The notes beneath the pieces are model-generated. The model saw only the letters and a list, made by a program, of their open reading frames with translations, ran no database searches and had not been told where the DNA came from. Source: Amborella trichopoda (Eukaryota; Streptophyta; Magnoliopsida; Amborellales; Amborellaceae). Taken from it: DNA of 64,000 nt. Both the position numbers and the translations under genes were made by a program. Where the stretch lies: positions 4,883,832-4,947,831 of the forward strand of contig NW_006499563.1 of assembly GCF_000471905.2 (NCBI RefSeq), in the 5' to 3' direction. Each line of letters begins with the position of its first letter. Within the stretch, counting starts at the first letter, position 1. Positions 33,437-44,788 of the stretch are shown piece after piece.

Positions 33437-35121
33437 ATGCCGGCCCAGGCGAAAGGATTCTTGGCAGCTGTTGACGCCTTGATAGCCCGGGCCAAAGCCG
33501 AGTCATCCTCGACCTCCTCTATTAAAGAAGCCTCCCACATGGTGCAGATCTTGGAAGTAATAGCTAGCACGGGGCAAATGAACTTGAGATTGACAAAGAA
33601 GCTACAACCTACACCTCAAAATGTCAAGATCCTCAAATTTCGTGATCCTTCACTTTCCCCTAAGCCCAAACCTCAAACCTCTATATCCCTAGTAGAAATT
33701 CTTATTATTGCCCCATCAACCCTGACCGCACCAGCTGAACAAAGTCAGCTAGTGTCACAAGCCAGAACTCAACCAAAGCCTATTCCTAAGCCTACCCTAC
33801 CAGCTACACCAGTGACTGGACCAGGAACAAAAAAGACAAATGAGGATAAAGTAAAATACGATGTAATTGGGCACTTGAGAAAGCTTCTAGCCCTTTTAAA
33901 TATGTATAATGCCCCCCTACTATCTAGAGACTATCATATGGCTCTAATCCAAGCTCTTTCTAACCCAGAGGTGTACGAGACTGAGGTGGAACCTATTGAG
34001 GTTGATCCATCCATTCTAAGTGGCTACCTGAGAAGCTCCTTTCCAGAAGATGCCCTTCAGTTAGGAGGAAAATTCCACAATCACCCCCTCTTCATGAATG
34101 GTGAATTGTACGCCTACTCTCTCAATCGGATCATGCTGGACGGATTGAGATTACAGTTTGACGATTGAGATTGAGATTAGGGTCTGATGATCTCACTCTT
34201 ACCCATATCACTGTGTAAGGGTTCAACCAGTCAGAAGAAAAGCCAGCCGGCACAGTGCGTCTTCGCCTCAAGATCGGTGATCTTTATGATTACACTCAGT
34301 TCCATGTAATCGACATCGATACCTCTTACAACGTCCTGCTTGGTCATCCTTGGCTTCGCGATCTGGGGGTGGTTCCTTGCACGCTCCACCAATGTTTCAA
34401 GTACAGCTCAGACGGAAGCCAACACACACTCTATGATGAAAAAAGACCGTTCCCCATAGCTGAAACTCACTACGCCGACACCAAGTACTATTTCACAAAC
34501 CTTCCAGCATCAAAAAAGCCAAAAGATGGTGATCAAAAGTCTGTGAGAGAGACAGGACCTTCGTCTCATGACGACATTGAGGATCTGGGGCAAATGATCA
34601 TGGATATGTTCAAAGAAGAGGAAAGACAAGGCAAGATCCTCCCTTTGACCCCCATTCACTCAAGTATACCTTGCCACCTCTTCAAAGTCATGGTATCCTC
34701 TCTCGAAGATGAAGCTTCTCCCTCTACTTCTAATTCTTCAGAACAAAATGATGAGTCAGAAGTAACCCCTAAGTCAGAGGAAGCCTTAGAGGTGGACCTT
34801 CCAACACCAAGGATCACGTATACATCAGATAAGAAAAAGGTTTTGCATGTCCCCATTGCTTTCCTAGAGGCAGAACTGGTGCACCAACAGCCACAAAAGG
34901 TGCTCCAAATTCCATCCTCCTTGAACAAGGAGATCACCGACAGTGAAAAAAAGGTCCTACAGTTCTCCGGGGTTATCGAGGAAGTACAGGATGACAAGAG
35001 TCAACCCTCTGGCTCTCAGGAACAGGACCCCATGGTAGAGCTGAGAAGCGAGGTGCATAACCTAAAAAATCAGCTAAAGGCTATGTGTGTAGCTTCAAAG
35101 CACTTAAAGGAGTTTCCCTGA
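33437..35121 (+). pseudogene. Element B protease with N- and C-terminal extensions
   Basis: 33437-34168 is open for 243 codons: a Pro/Thr-rich linker, then KVKYDVIGHLRKLLALLNMY and ALIQALSNPEVYETEVEP, leading to NRIMLDGLRLQFDD, where the catalytic Asp of a retropepsin is expected. A run of stops follows, and 34255-35121 reads on with RLRLKIGDLYDYTQFHVID, YNVLLGHPWLRDLGVVP and TLHQCFKYSSDG, the flap and LGxPW hallmarks. The last 170 codons are acidic and Lys-rich and end in a heptad-like stretch (VELRSEVHNLKNQLKAM). No RT follows, although protease is normally joined to RT in this family. Confidence 0.78.
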
Positions 35122-35500
35122 GACTAAGACTTATGACGAGCTAAAAATACCTCGAATTGAAGTCAAGGCTCCCCCAAAATGGATCATTTATAGCGAGTAG
35201 ACTCATCATATCATGAGGACTATGAATTATGAGCCCCTCTCTAATCAAACACTCAAGGGTGAGGTAGCAACTCGTCCCCCATTCGAGGTCATGGAAGCCA
35301 CAACAAGTTCCCACAAGATGAAGCAAGGAGTGGGCTACTCTTTCTCATCTTAAACCCTGAAAGGGCGAAAGTAATGAAATAAGGAGAAAAAGAGGGAACA
35401 AAAGACATGCCCTGCACAGAGAAGAGAAAATGGCCATTTCATTCATCAAGAAATAATATTACAAGTGTGTTTTCTTTACAAAAAAAATGGGAAGAAGGCA
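35122..35500 (+). other. Element B junction between protease and antisense ORF
   Basis: 35130-35340 can still be read as the C-terminal extension (KTYDELKIPRIEVKAPPKWI). From about 35350 the sequence is A-rich and non-coding up to the stop of the antisense frame. The missing RT, RNase H and integrase would be expected exactly here. Confidence 0.55.
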
Positions 35501-35503
35501 CTG

Positions 35504-38500
35504 TCAAAAGAGGTCAATAATCTGATTGACCCTTCGTCTACATTCTTTTGTTAAAGCCTTCACTTGCTCAATCTCGGCCCTCAATCCGGCCATCATGTTG
35601 GCCTCATGGTCCACTAAAGCTAGCTGCTCCCTCAAGGAGCTCTCAAGGTCCAATAACTTCTGGCTTAACTCTTTATCCATGGCTTCTCAGGCTGATGTCT
35701 TCTTCTCCAATTCCTCAAGTACTCTCGCCCATTTAGCGACATTTGTCTTCAGAGCCTGTACCTTGTCGTGGCACGTTGTGGCTTCCTCGGCAAGGGTGGA
35801 CCTCTGAGAGGCGGTAGCATCTATTTCCCCCACCTGGGCATTAATCAACTCTCAACCCTGTTTAAGAGAATTTTCAAACCACTCTAGCTTTGAATCCTCC
35901 AGTCGCTTAGCAGCCTTCTTCGACTGCAGAGCATCCATTCTCTGTTTGTGTAGCTCGTTGGCAAGGTTTTCCAAGTAAGGGGGTGCCTCAGGCAAATTTC
36001 CTACGGCGATCCCTCAACTGTAAAATACTGTGCCAATCTCTTCAAGGGGCAGCTCTTTCAACTTTTGGAAACTCGCCCGCAACATCTCAAAGAAGATGTC
36101 AGGCATTCCACTGAAATTTGCCCTGGGCATTGTAGCAAGAGAAACCACAACATGAGCACCCTTAGCTGTAGCCAAAGCCTCAGGTTCCCTGGATTCGAGA
36201 GCAACCTCATGCTGCTCTACCACCACGGCAACGACTTCCTCACTCCGGCCCCTAGACCATGCCAGGCTCAATCCCTTCGCACCCAGGCACCATCACCTCG
36301 TCTTCTGTAGGCACCGCAGCCACAGCCAAGGCAAGACTGGCCTCTTCACCTGAAGCTGCTACCTCAATCTCATGATGCACCACAACAGCTACCTCCTCTA
36401 GAGCAATGACCTCTCCCCTTGGTCCCTCTTCTCGAACCTTCCCCACCTTGGGTGGCTCGACGTCCTCTCCCTCTCTTTCCTCCCCTGTGTCTTTTGCAGT
36501 GATCATTTCAGCAACAGGCTCCCCCATGGCGCTTGCCTCCTCTACAGCCATGGGTGCTGCCTTTCGGACCCTCCAAGCCTAGTCCCTCAAGGCATCCTAC
36601 ATCTGAGCTCCCTACAGATGCATCACTTGTGGCAGCCACCTCGTGCTACTCAGATTGCCCCTCTTTAGTTCTTGGGGCCCCGAGCACTTCTATTATCACA
36701 AGTTTACCAAGATTCCCCTTTCCTCGGTAGGGTCGACAACCGCCAGCACTCCAAGGGCCCTCTCCTCCTCCGCTGCCTCGTTAGGACTAGCCATTTCACC
36801 CCCATCTACCACCATTAGGATTGGGCCCTCCCCTTCAACCTCGAGTGTCGCTTCCCTATCTGAAGCAATTTCAATCGGGGCAGTAAGCTCTGAGGCATCG
36901 ACTCGAGTCTCTGAAGAGCCAAGAGAAGATTTGAGCAAAGAAGAAGGTGAATTCTCATGAGCAGAGGGCGACGAGGAAATATCAGGAGACACAAAACCCT
37001 ACGAAGAAGTCGAGGGCAAGGGGCCATCTTCTGACTCATGAACCACTGTCATCCTGCGCCCTTTACCCACCAAGGCCTTAGTCCACTTCTTGGTTAGAGC
37101 GTGAGGAATCGCTGGGGCAGCTTGCTTTTTCTTCTTTCCCTTCGTCGGCTCAGGTGCAGTAGCCTGATTTTTCTTCTTCTCTGGCTCGGGTTCGGCAACC
37201 TGCTTTTTCTTCTTTCCTTCTGTTGGCTCAGGTGCAGCAGCCTGCCTCTTCTTCTTCGTCGGCTCGGGAGTTGCAATCAGCGTTCTTTTCTTCCCTATCG
37301 CCCGCTCAGGCGCAACAGCCTTTGAAGTCCTAGACTTGGAAGAACTAGCAGCCAATTTGCTATGAGGGTCGCCCCCTATCAACTCATTTTAGTCCTGGAC
37401 CGGACACCCTTCATACCCCGAAACATTACAGCTTCCTTCCATTTGAAGATCTCAGAGAGGTGGTAAAAAATACTCTCTATCTTCTTCTTCAAACGAAGAA
37501 ACCTCGACAAAGACTTATCCACGATAAGTCGATGAGCCCGCCCGAGTATGCTCCAGTCAAGAAAATAGAAAACATGCACCCCTGATCCAGCGCATGCTGC
37601 CGGGTAAACTGGTGAGGAAAGTAGCCCCCAAGCTTTGCACCATGGACAATGCGATAGGCAAGAATGCCACCTCTGACACTTAGCATATACATCAATTCTT
37701 TCAGGCTGGTGAAGTAACCATCCAGGTGATGGCGTAGCTCATCGACATGTGCACGGTCTGTGATGCTTCCAACCGAAAACTCCACCTGGGTCATGTGGAG
37801 GTGGTCGTTGAAAAACAAGCTATGCTCATGGCCTGAAGGATGGAAAATTACCTTCTACCCGAAAATCTTCAGCGAACATGGACACATGTTGTCCTCCAGC
37901 TCCTTGGTTCTAAGGTATGTGTCCCAAAATTAAGCTCCAAGCTAGTCATACAAGTAATGAACCGGGAAGGCCTCACCCTCTACTAAACCATTTTTCCCCC
38001 CTTCATCCCCCTGGTACGGTCTCTACCTGGAAATGGCACCTAGGCCATAATAAATGCTACACAGTATGGGTTGTGCGTGCGTGTATTCTCTCCCCCACAT
38101 CATGTCACAAGCCACAAAAAAGGTGTTGGGATGAATGATGTCTGACCCTCCTGATAGGGCAAATTTGCATAAGAAAAGTGCCAAGTAAGCAACCAAGAAG
38201 ACATGTCTATTTTTCTTCCACAGCTCGAAACTGGTGGGGTTTCCTTCCCCTCTTTTCTCAATGATGGACCAGCTTCATCCGTATAGTAACCATAAATGAA
38301 TGCTACCCACTTGGCGAAGGTAACCCGCCCCTTCTTGGGCTCATCATATAGTTGTTGATAGATCTCAAACAACTCACGAAGCCCAGCTAGAGGGGATTCT
38401 TTGCCTACCTTTTCCCCTCCCAAAATGATTGAGTTTGGGGGAATAAACGCGTCATACATGGCACCAAGGAGTGGCAGCCCCTCGACGTAGTGCAGGTCTA

Positions 38501-39043
38501 TCAGCAAAATCCCTGCCTCTCTGTGACTAAGCAGCCACGTGTTGCTAGCATGGCTCCAAGTCTCCAATTCTCTAACAACACTTTGACCATGTTTGAACAA
38601 CTATCGTAGTAGCCCACCGAGCATTGGAGGGAAGCCGACAGAGAAGTCAGTCTTAAAATATCCTTGAAGTCCCACAACACTTTCAGGGTCTCAGAGGAAT
38701 AGGCCTTTAGGTATTGGTGCCCCCCTTGCATGCCCGGGGTTTCTACCATTCACTTGCCTAGGGTCACCAAGTTCGCGTTAGAGGCTATGTTTCAGTACAG
38801 GCATTGCAGAATGCCTACCCTTTCCTCTATGCTCACGACTCCATCATTTTCTTGCCTTGTCACCAACTGAACGGGGGCACTCACAAAGATGATGCTCAAA
38901 GGCCACCTGGGTTCACATAAGGCTTTGGTGAGCCATATTGGTTTACCTCTCACCCAGCTCTCACCAATGAAAACGTCAGTATCAGGCTCCCCTTCTCATG
39001 GAAGGTTCTTCACGTCTGGACTGGACGCTGAAGACTCGGCCAT
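35504..39043 (-). pseudogene. Element B long antisense ORF (plant-mobile-domain-like, basic linker, coiled coil)
   Basis: A minus-strand coding region of about 3.5 kb, broken by several stops and shifts, starting near MAESSASSPDVKNLP at 39043. The N-terminal part (38100-38600) has LETWSHASNTWLLSHREAGI, then LIDLHYVEGLPLLGAMYDAF and GRVTFAKWVAFIYGYY, resembling the aminotransferase-like plant mobile domain. Next come KKKIESIFYHLSEIFKWKEA (37379-37579) and a Lys-rich linker with four (A/T)xEPTK(K/G)KKK-like repeats (36999-37382). An Ala/Glu/Val-rich stretch follows (36014-36992). The C-terminus (35504-35990) has heptad-rich LEDSKLEWFENSLKQG, LEELEKKTSA and LLDLESSLREQLALVDHEAN, a probable coiled coil. 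Antisense ORFs are known in Tat elements; their role is unknown. Confidence 0.7.
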
Positions 39044-40020
39044 TAGAACAAAAATGAAGGACGCTATGTGGCCACGAAGAAACTATGCTCACCATGGTGG
39101 GACTAGCGCCGTCTACCCACTGAGATGGAATCGCCGTCTCAAAAGCAAGACTATCGCCACCACGAGGGAATTGTCGTCTCGCGATCAGCCAAGGACTATC
39201 GATGTCTCGCCAACCAAGGCATATTAATGCCTCGCTCCAACTGTCAGCACACACCCCACGTGTGGCCCTTGAAATCTGGACACGCCGCCTGACATTTGCG
39301 GCGTGGCCTATCACCACGCGTGCGAAGGGTGACCGTTCACCGTCCCACGACCCTCCGTCTTCGCAACCGTTATGATTCCCAACCCTTCGGTATCCCACCG
39401 GTGTTTCCCCTATTCACCAAGAATTAACTCTCACCGAGATTCCACAGGGAAAATCCTTCTCACCTTCTGATTGTTGCTGGAGTTAGTGAAAAACCACTAG
39501 AAGTCGCCAAAAAAAGCTCCCCTGGGTCCTTGTGACCTTGCGGATTGCCCTTCTCCCTTGTTTCCCACTTCAACAGTTCATCAAAGCTCATCGAAATTCC
39601 ACTAAGTTTTAGGTGAACTCAATGTAGCCCTTTCTGCTTCTCCTTCAACAACCAGAGACCTAACAAAGCCTTCTGAACTCTCTGTGAGCAGCTGAATGGC
39701 CGGAGCAGCACTCCAACCCCGACAGAGCACCTCTACAAATTTTGCTAAGTCCTCGAGAGACCCTCTTCTTCATGCAAAAATCCTCGACACTTACAGAAAA
39801 GTCTTCACAATCATGTTGCGAAGCTTCGCACCTGCTGAAGAAAAATCCCTAAGGACCTGTCTCAGCAAGTTTTGGCTGGTAAAATACTAAACAGGGGTTT
39901 CTCCCCTTTTCATACCCTGTAGTACTGAAGATTGCCCCGGACAAACTCAGAATGATGCCTCAATCCCTAGCTCTTGATGGTGATGAGACCAGGCCAGGGC
40001 GGGCCAAGCCCGAGACCTAA
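39044..40020. other. Region upstream of the antisense ORF
   Basis: By position this would be the promoter and 5' UTR of the antisense gene. 39080-39240 holds short GCCGTCTC/CACCACGAG-type repeats. 39420-39900 resembles 50280-50600 of element D (CACCxGAxAxxCCAC, then TTTACC..AGTAAAACxGTAAAAGGGG-like ends). No gene recognised. Confidence 0.45.
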
Positions 40021-40205
40021 AGCATCATCGTCGCGCTCATCATCAAGATTTGCGTCGCATGCGTCATCAGGAGGCTAGTGTCGTGCACCCCATCAAGACT
40101 TTTACTGAGTGCCTCGACCAGAGACTATCACCGTGCATCTCGTCCAGAGAATATCACCACCCGTCTCGTTCAGGGCCATTGCCGATTGTCTCGTCCACAA
40201 ATCAC
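40021..40205. repeat. Short degenerate repeats (about 28-32 bp), CATCGTCxCGxTCATC type
   Basis: Repeated A(C/T)CACCGTGCxTCTCGTCCAGAGA-like phrases with irregular spacing. Similar arrays occur at 39080-39240 and 50700-50960. Confidence 0.6.
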
Positions 40206-40449
40206 CGTTGCATGAAATGTCAAGGGCTACTTTCGAGTGCTTCACCAAGGGACTTAACACATCACCTAGTCTTATTGATGAATGTGCCACTCCACACTTA
40301 GAGTCATGCACAAGCCTTGGCACTCCCCTTTAGACCATCGTATCTCACCCTTCAGAACTTCATTCCCTGCATCACAATCTCACTCCTTAGGAAACCCAGT
40401 CTCCGATGACAGCTCTCTTCCCCCATGGAGTCACATCCCCTCACCGCTA

Positions 40450-41280
40450 CCTCCACGGTCTACATTGCATTACCTTAAACTGCATGGCCACAGTTCGTGC
40501 TGCATGACTTTAAACTGCACTGCCATGGTCGGTGCTGCATGACTTTAAACTGCACTACCATGGTTCGCACTGCATGACCTTGAACTGCATGACCACGGTC
40601 TCTACTGCATGAACTGTACAGCCATAGTCCATGTCACACGACTCAAAATTGTACGACCATGGTCTGATCTATATGACCTTAAACGATAGTGGACGTCTAG
40701 TTGCACGACCTTAAACAACAAAGTCCTTGTCACATGACTCAAAACTGTACGACCTTGATCTGAACTATATGACCTTAAACCATAGCGGAGGTCTAGCTGC
40801 ACGACCTTAAACTACAAAGTCTTTGTCACATGAATCAAAACTGTATGACCATGGTCCAAACTGTATGACATTAAATTATAGCGGAGGTCTAGTTGTACGA
40901 CCTTAAACTGCAAAATCCTTGTCACATGACCCAAAACTATACGACCATGGTCCAAACTATACGACCTTAAACAATAGTGGAGGTCAAATTGCAAGACCTT
41001 AAACTCAAAGTCCTTGTCACATGACTTTAAACTTACAACCATGGTCCATACGTGTGACCTTAAACAATTGTGCGCATCCTTACCACATGAGGATAAAAGG
41101 CTTAACACCATGGTCCAAACTATGCGAACCTAAACTGTAGCAGAGGTCTAGTTAGATGATCACAAACTACATGGTCCTAATTGTATGACTTTAAACTGCA
41201 TAGCCATGGTTCGAGCTACAACACATTAAAACTGTAACGTACAGCACGACAGATAGTCCACACGCATGACTCCAACTAGA
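40450..41280. repeat. Array of GCATGACCTTAAACTGCA units
   Basis: The phrase (C/G)xTGACCTTAAACTxCA(C/T) recurs at intervals of about 25-60 bp, with a higher-order pattern of about 120 bp that alternates GGAGGTCTAGTTGCACGACC and AACTGTACGACCATGGTC. Frames through it are periodic repeat artefacts. Confidence 0.85.
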
Positions 41281-41570
41281 CCCCCAGTGGAGTTAGATGT
41301 ATGCAAGGGTCGTACTCACCCCACCATCTTCAGAGAGTTAAGGCCATTCTTACCCCTTCAACCCACTGTGGGGTTACCTGTCAGAGTTCCATGCATATCG
41401 ATATTCATTATCCCCATGGAGTCACATTGGCCCTCCTAATCCCCAGTGAAGCCTCTCCCATTTACTACTCCTCGTAGGGTCACAAGCTTCATCTACATCT
41501 CTTCGCATATGTATACCTTAACTATCTTTATCCCCTACTAACATGGCGATTCGTACTAGGTCTAGGCTGA
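41281..41570. other. Non-repetitive spacer between arrays
   Basis: Contains repeated CCCAGTGxAG and CACTGTGGGG phrases only; no gene recognised. Confidence 0.4.
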
Positions 41571-41574
41571 CCCT

Positions 41575-42395
41575 AAATTGGAGAGCCATGGTCCAAACTA
41601 TATGACCTTAAACTATAGTGGAGGTCTAGTTACACGACCTTAAACTACACGATCTTGGTTGCATGACTTAAAATTACATAACCACAGTCCATGTTGCATG
41701 ACCCTAAACTGCATAGCCATGGTTCAAACTATATGCCCTTAAACTATAACGGAGGTCTAGTTGTACAACCTAAAACTACACGGTCCTAGTTGCATGACAT
41801 AAAACTGCATAACCATGATCCAAGCTATATGACCTTACACCATAGTGTGCATCCTGACCGCATGATGTTAAACTGCTTTACTCAGGTCTAGGTGGCAGGA
41901 CCTTAAAACATGCCCTCATTAACCGCACACCCCTCTCACGTGCATCTTCAAGGAAGCTTTTGCTAACCGACCTATTTGTGTGCGTGTACCCTCTTCTTCT
42001 CCCCAGTGAGCCTACTTAGGTGCACATGCCCTTTACGTGTATCTCCACGCATGTCTTCCCTAGCTGTCCCATTCATGTGCACAGGTCGCGTTCACCATCT
42101 TTAATCATCCTCCAGTGAGTCTTACTCATGCTCACTAAACAACAAGCCATCTTGCCACCCATATTTGCCGTCAGCAAGTGGTTCACCACCTTTCACCTAC
42201 CATCCAATTAACTCTCCATAGGCAACTTCATGCCATCCTCTCAAGTGAGTCAAAGTCATCACCAGACTCACTCTGCAGCCTCTACAGACTGTCGTTCCTT
42301 ACTGCTACGGTCCAACTGTATGACTCTAAACTATAGTGTGCGTTCTGGCCGCATGACGTTAGAAGGCTTCGCATAGGTCTCGAAGGCATGACCCT
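41575..42395. repeat. Second block of GACCTTAAACTATAG repeats with GTGAGxC spacers
   Basis: 41575-41915 and 42290-42395 repeat ATATGACCTTAAACTATAGxG and GxxCTAGTTxCACGACC. The part between (41930-42280) has loosely repeated CACGTGCATCTxC and CCAGTGAGxC phrases. The same architecture and order recur in element D at 51003-51660. Confidence 0.8.
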
Positions 42396-42404
42396 AAAAC
42401 ATGG

Positions 42405-42620
42405 CTTCTCAAAAAAATGGGCACGGTGTACAGCTTGACAAGGGAATGTCATCAGTAAAAATGATGGACTGCATTGGTCACGAAACCATGAGTAAAAGAG
42501 TTCCATGGAAAAAGAAACCCAGGCACGATGAAAAACCCAAGAGGGCACCGTCAGCAAAAATGGACGAAAAGAGTGGACATGACCACAAAGTCATGGGTAA
42601 AAGAGCCCAAAAATAACAAA
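42405..42620 (+). repeat. Element B 3'-UTR micro-repeat
   Basis: About four units of 50-60 bp containing CATGAGTAAAAG, GATGAAAAAC and GGGCACCGTCAGCAAAAATG. Same family as in T1 (3985-4159) and D (51760-51960). Confidence 0.7.
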
Positions 42621-42807
42621 AGTTGGTGAAAACCGTCTTCACGGTGCCACTTCTCTTGTTCAAGTGAAATCCCAAGAAAGGGCCCTTGGACCGACACGAC
42701 AAGCTGACACACGACTACCGCCTCAACCGACATTCAATTTCCAAACGGTCACGATGCTACTGAGGTCTGCCTAAAATCCTTAAAAGCCGACATCCAATGG
42801 CACTACA

Positions 42808-43433
42808 GATGGCTCGTCAGAAAGTGAGAGCATCATAAGATCTCCCCAGTTTCCATGGCTCGTCAAGGAGTGAGATCCCCACAAGATCTCCTCAATTTCC
42901 ATGGCTTGTCAGTGAGTGAGAGCACATAAGATCGCCCTGGTTTTATGGCTCATCAAGGAGGGAGAGCCTCATAAGATCCCCCCAGTTTTTACGGCTCTTC
43001 AGGGACTGAGAGCCTCATAAGATCTCCCAAGTTTCTATGGCTCGTCAGAGAGTGAGAGTCTCATAAGATCTCCCCAATTTCTAAGGTTCGTCAGGGAGTG
43101 AGAGCCTCATAAGATCTCCCCTATTTCTTGGCTCATTAGGGAGTGAGAGCCTCATAAGATCTCCTTGATTTCATGACTCATCAAGGAGTGAGAGCACATA
43201 AGATCTCCCCAGTTGCATTGCTCATCAGGGAGTGAGAGCACATAAGATCTCCACAGTTTCATGGCTCATCAGGGAGTGAGAGCCTCATAAGTTCTCCTCG
43301 GTTTCATGGCTCATCAGGGAGTGTGAGCTGCATAAGATCTCCCCATTTTCCTGGCTCATCAGGGAGTGAGAGCCGTATAAGTCTCCTCAGTTTCATGGCT
43401 CATCAGGGAGTGAGAGCCGCATAAGATCTCCCC
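42808..43433 (+). repeat. Tandem array, about 14 copies of a 44-46-bp unit
   Basis: GGCTC(A/G)TCAGGGAGTGAGAG then CCTCATAAGATCTCCCCAG then TTTCAT. Starts at 42811, 42857, 42903, 42947, 42993, 43039, 43085 and 43130 and onward to 43433. Each unit contains a BglII-type AGATCT in most copies. No spacers, so not CRISPR-like. Confidence 0.93.
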
Positions 43434-43875
43434 AGTTCAACAACAACAAGAGTCCTTGAGGGTGAGAGCAATGACCAAAATATCCCTTCAAAAAAGCTAA
43501 GAGCCATCACGAAGGAAAGAAACTGACGATGACAAGGTTTAACCTGCCATAAGCTTCAGGGTAGTCTTCGCCAAACCCCCTAGCCTACATGAGACCAGAC
43601 TTTCGTGTTGGGTCAAAAGCCCCCGACCTATAGGAGATACCTTGAGCATCAAAATAAAACTTGGTGTAGCATCAAACAACATCGATCGAAGGTTCTTAGC
43701 ATTTGGCCTTCAAAAAAGGCCTGGTTTTGTACGAGGAGCTCCTAACAAAGGACTAATGCTCCAGAACCATAGATAGTCCCTTGAGGGAGTGGAGTTTAAC
43801 AATGGTAGCTCAAACGTCCCGAACAATTGCACTTTTCGATTCTCTCGAAACACAACATTCGGCGGGCCATGCTTT
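43434..43875 (+). other. Element B 3' end before the LTR
   Basis: Non-coding. 43840-43875 resembles 52655-52694 of element D (TCTCTxGAAxCxCAAxATT, GGCGxxCxxGC). A purine-rich word GAGGGAGTGGAG lies at 43783-43796 and could be the PPT. If so, the LTR begins about 80 bp earlier than I place it. Confidence 0.5.
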
Positions 43876-44183
43876 TGAAAGGTATTTTTCATCAAAATGG
43901 GGCCGCCACTCAATAAAGGCCTAGCAAGTAGTGGAAATTTTGACAGTCTCAAAACAACCTTAAAACTGGCCAAGATCTTCATGAGGTCTCTCAAGAGTCT
44001 CCTACCATGTTTCGTCGCATTCCGACATGTCTAAGGCAGTGCAGACTGAGAAACAGTTCTGGCAGAATCAGCCTCAAGCACCCTGAACGGACCCCTATAA
44101 CTAGGGCTACATTTTCAGCTTCTCAAATTGCTGTGAGACCACCACCATTGGATCCAACATGGTAGAAAACCCTCAGGGTCTAT
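43876..44183 (+). mobile_element. Element B 3' LTR, truncated (first about 308 bp)
   Basis: TGAAAGGTATTTTTCATCAA onward matches 26809-27115 of the 5' LTR closely, then stops at GAAAACCCTCAGGG where inverted element C sequence begins. Confidence 0.85.
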
Positions 44184-44788
44184 CTAGTCAGGAGTTGCAG
44201 GCCTCTCCTTTGATTGATCATGAGACTATAATAGACTTCGCTCTAGAATTGAATCTGATATTTGGATTTCCCCATTTTTCTTGAGCATGCGAGGGCTATG
44301 TTCAGCAGCTAAAGCAGAGAGTGAGGTCCAAGGATAGGCTGCTACCTTAGAGACTGTAGGCTTCTATCTGCCATTAGGTCTTTTCCTCTAGTTCCCTTGT
44401 GTGGTCCGAGTGCATAGCTGACCCGAAGTGGCTTACTCAAGATGGTACTCTTAGGGAAAACTTTTGAGTACTAGATCTAGAGGTGTTTGCTTGGTGATGA
44501 AAGGGTGACAAAAGAAGGAACTAGCTTGCGACTCTGCCTAAGTCCGAATCGGGAAAGAACCTGTGAAGCTGGTGCATGTGCACCTTTGGAGGCAGCCTTC
44601 CGGGTGACTTGATAGTCAACATCGGCTCAATCAGTTGGTTTGACATTAGGAGGATGAGACCTACAAGCTTGTGCCTGTGAGGGACTAGGTAGCAGCGTAT
44701 CCCTCACAGGGTGAAGCCGTGTGTGCTGAGAGGGAGAATGAGGTAGTCGACCCTCAAGTGCTCGAGATGGCACAAAACTGGCACTGCC
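44184..44788 (-). other. Element C leader after ORF1 (truncated)
   Basis: Read on the minus strand this is collinear with 30090-30640 of element B, including GCAGAGTCGCAAGCTAGTTC and TTTTCCCTAAGAGTACCATC. It ends at the junction with LTR B before gag would start. Confidence 0.75.

Noticed and set aside
36999-37382. Histone H1 or nucleolar-type host gene (Lys-rich EPTK repeats)
   Set aside because: It is collinear with the antisense retroelement ORF, lies between its PMD-like and coiled-coil parts, and has no introns or H1 globular domain.
40602-41111. Repeat-protein gene on the minus strand (periodic LDLRYxLRSYSxDHGRT frames)
   Set aside because: The frames are open only because the DNA unit length is sometimes a multiple of three. 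The translated period follows the minisatellite, and stops appear when the unit length changes.
42808-43433. CRISPR-like regular repeats
   Set aside because: Units are directly adjacent with no unique spacers, the genome is eukaryotic, and no cas genes are present.
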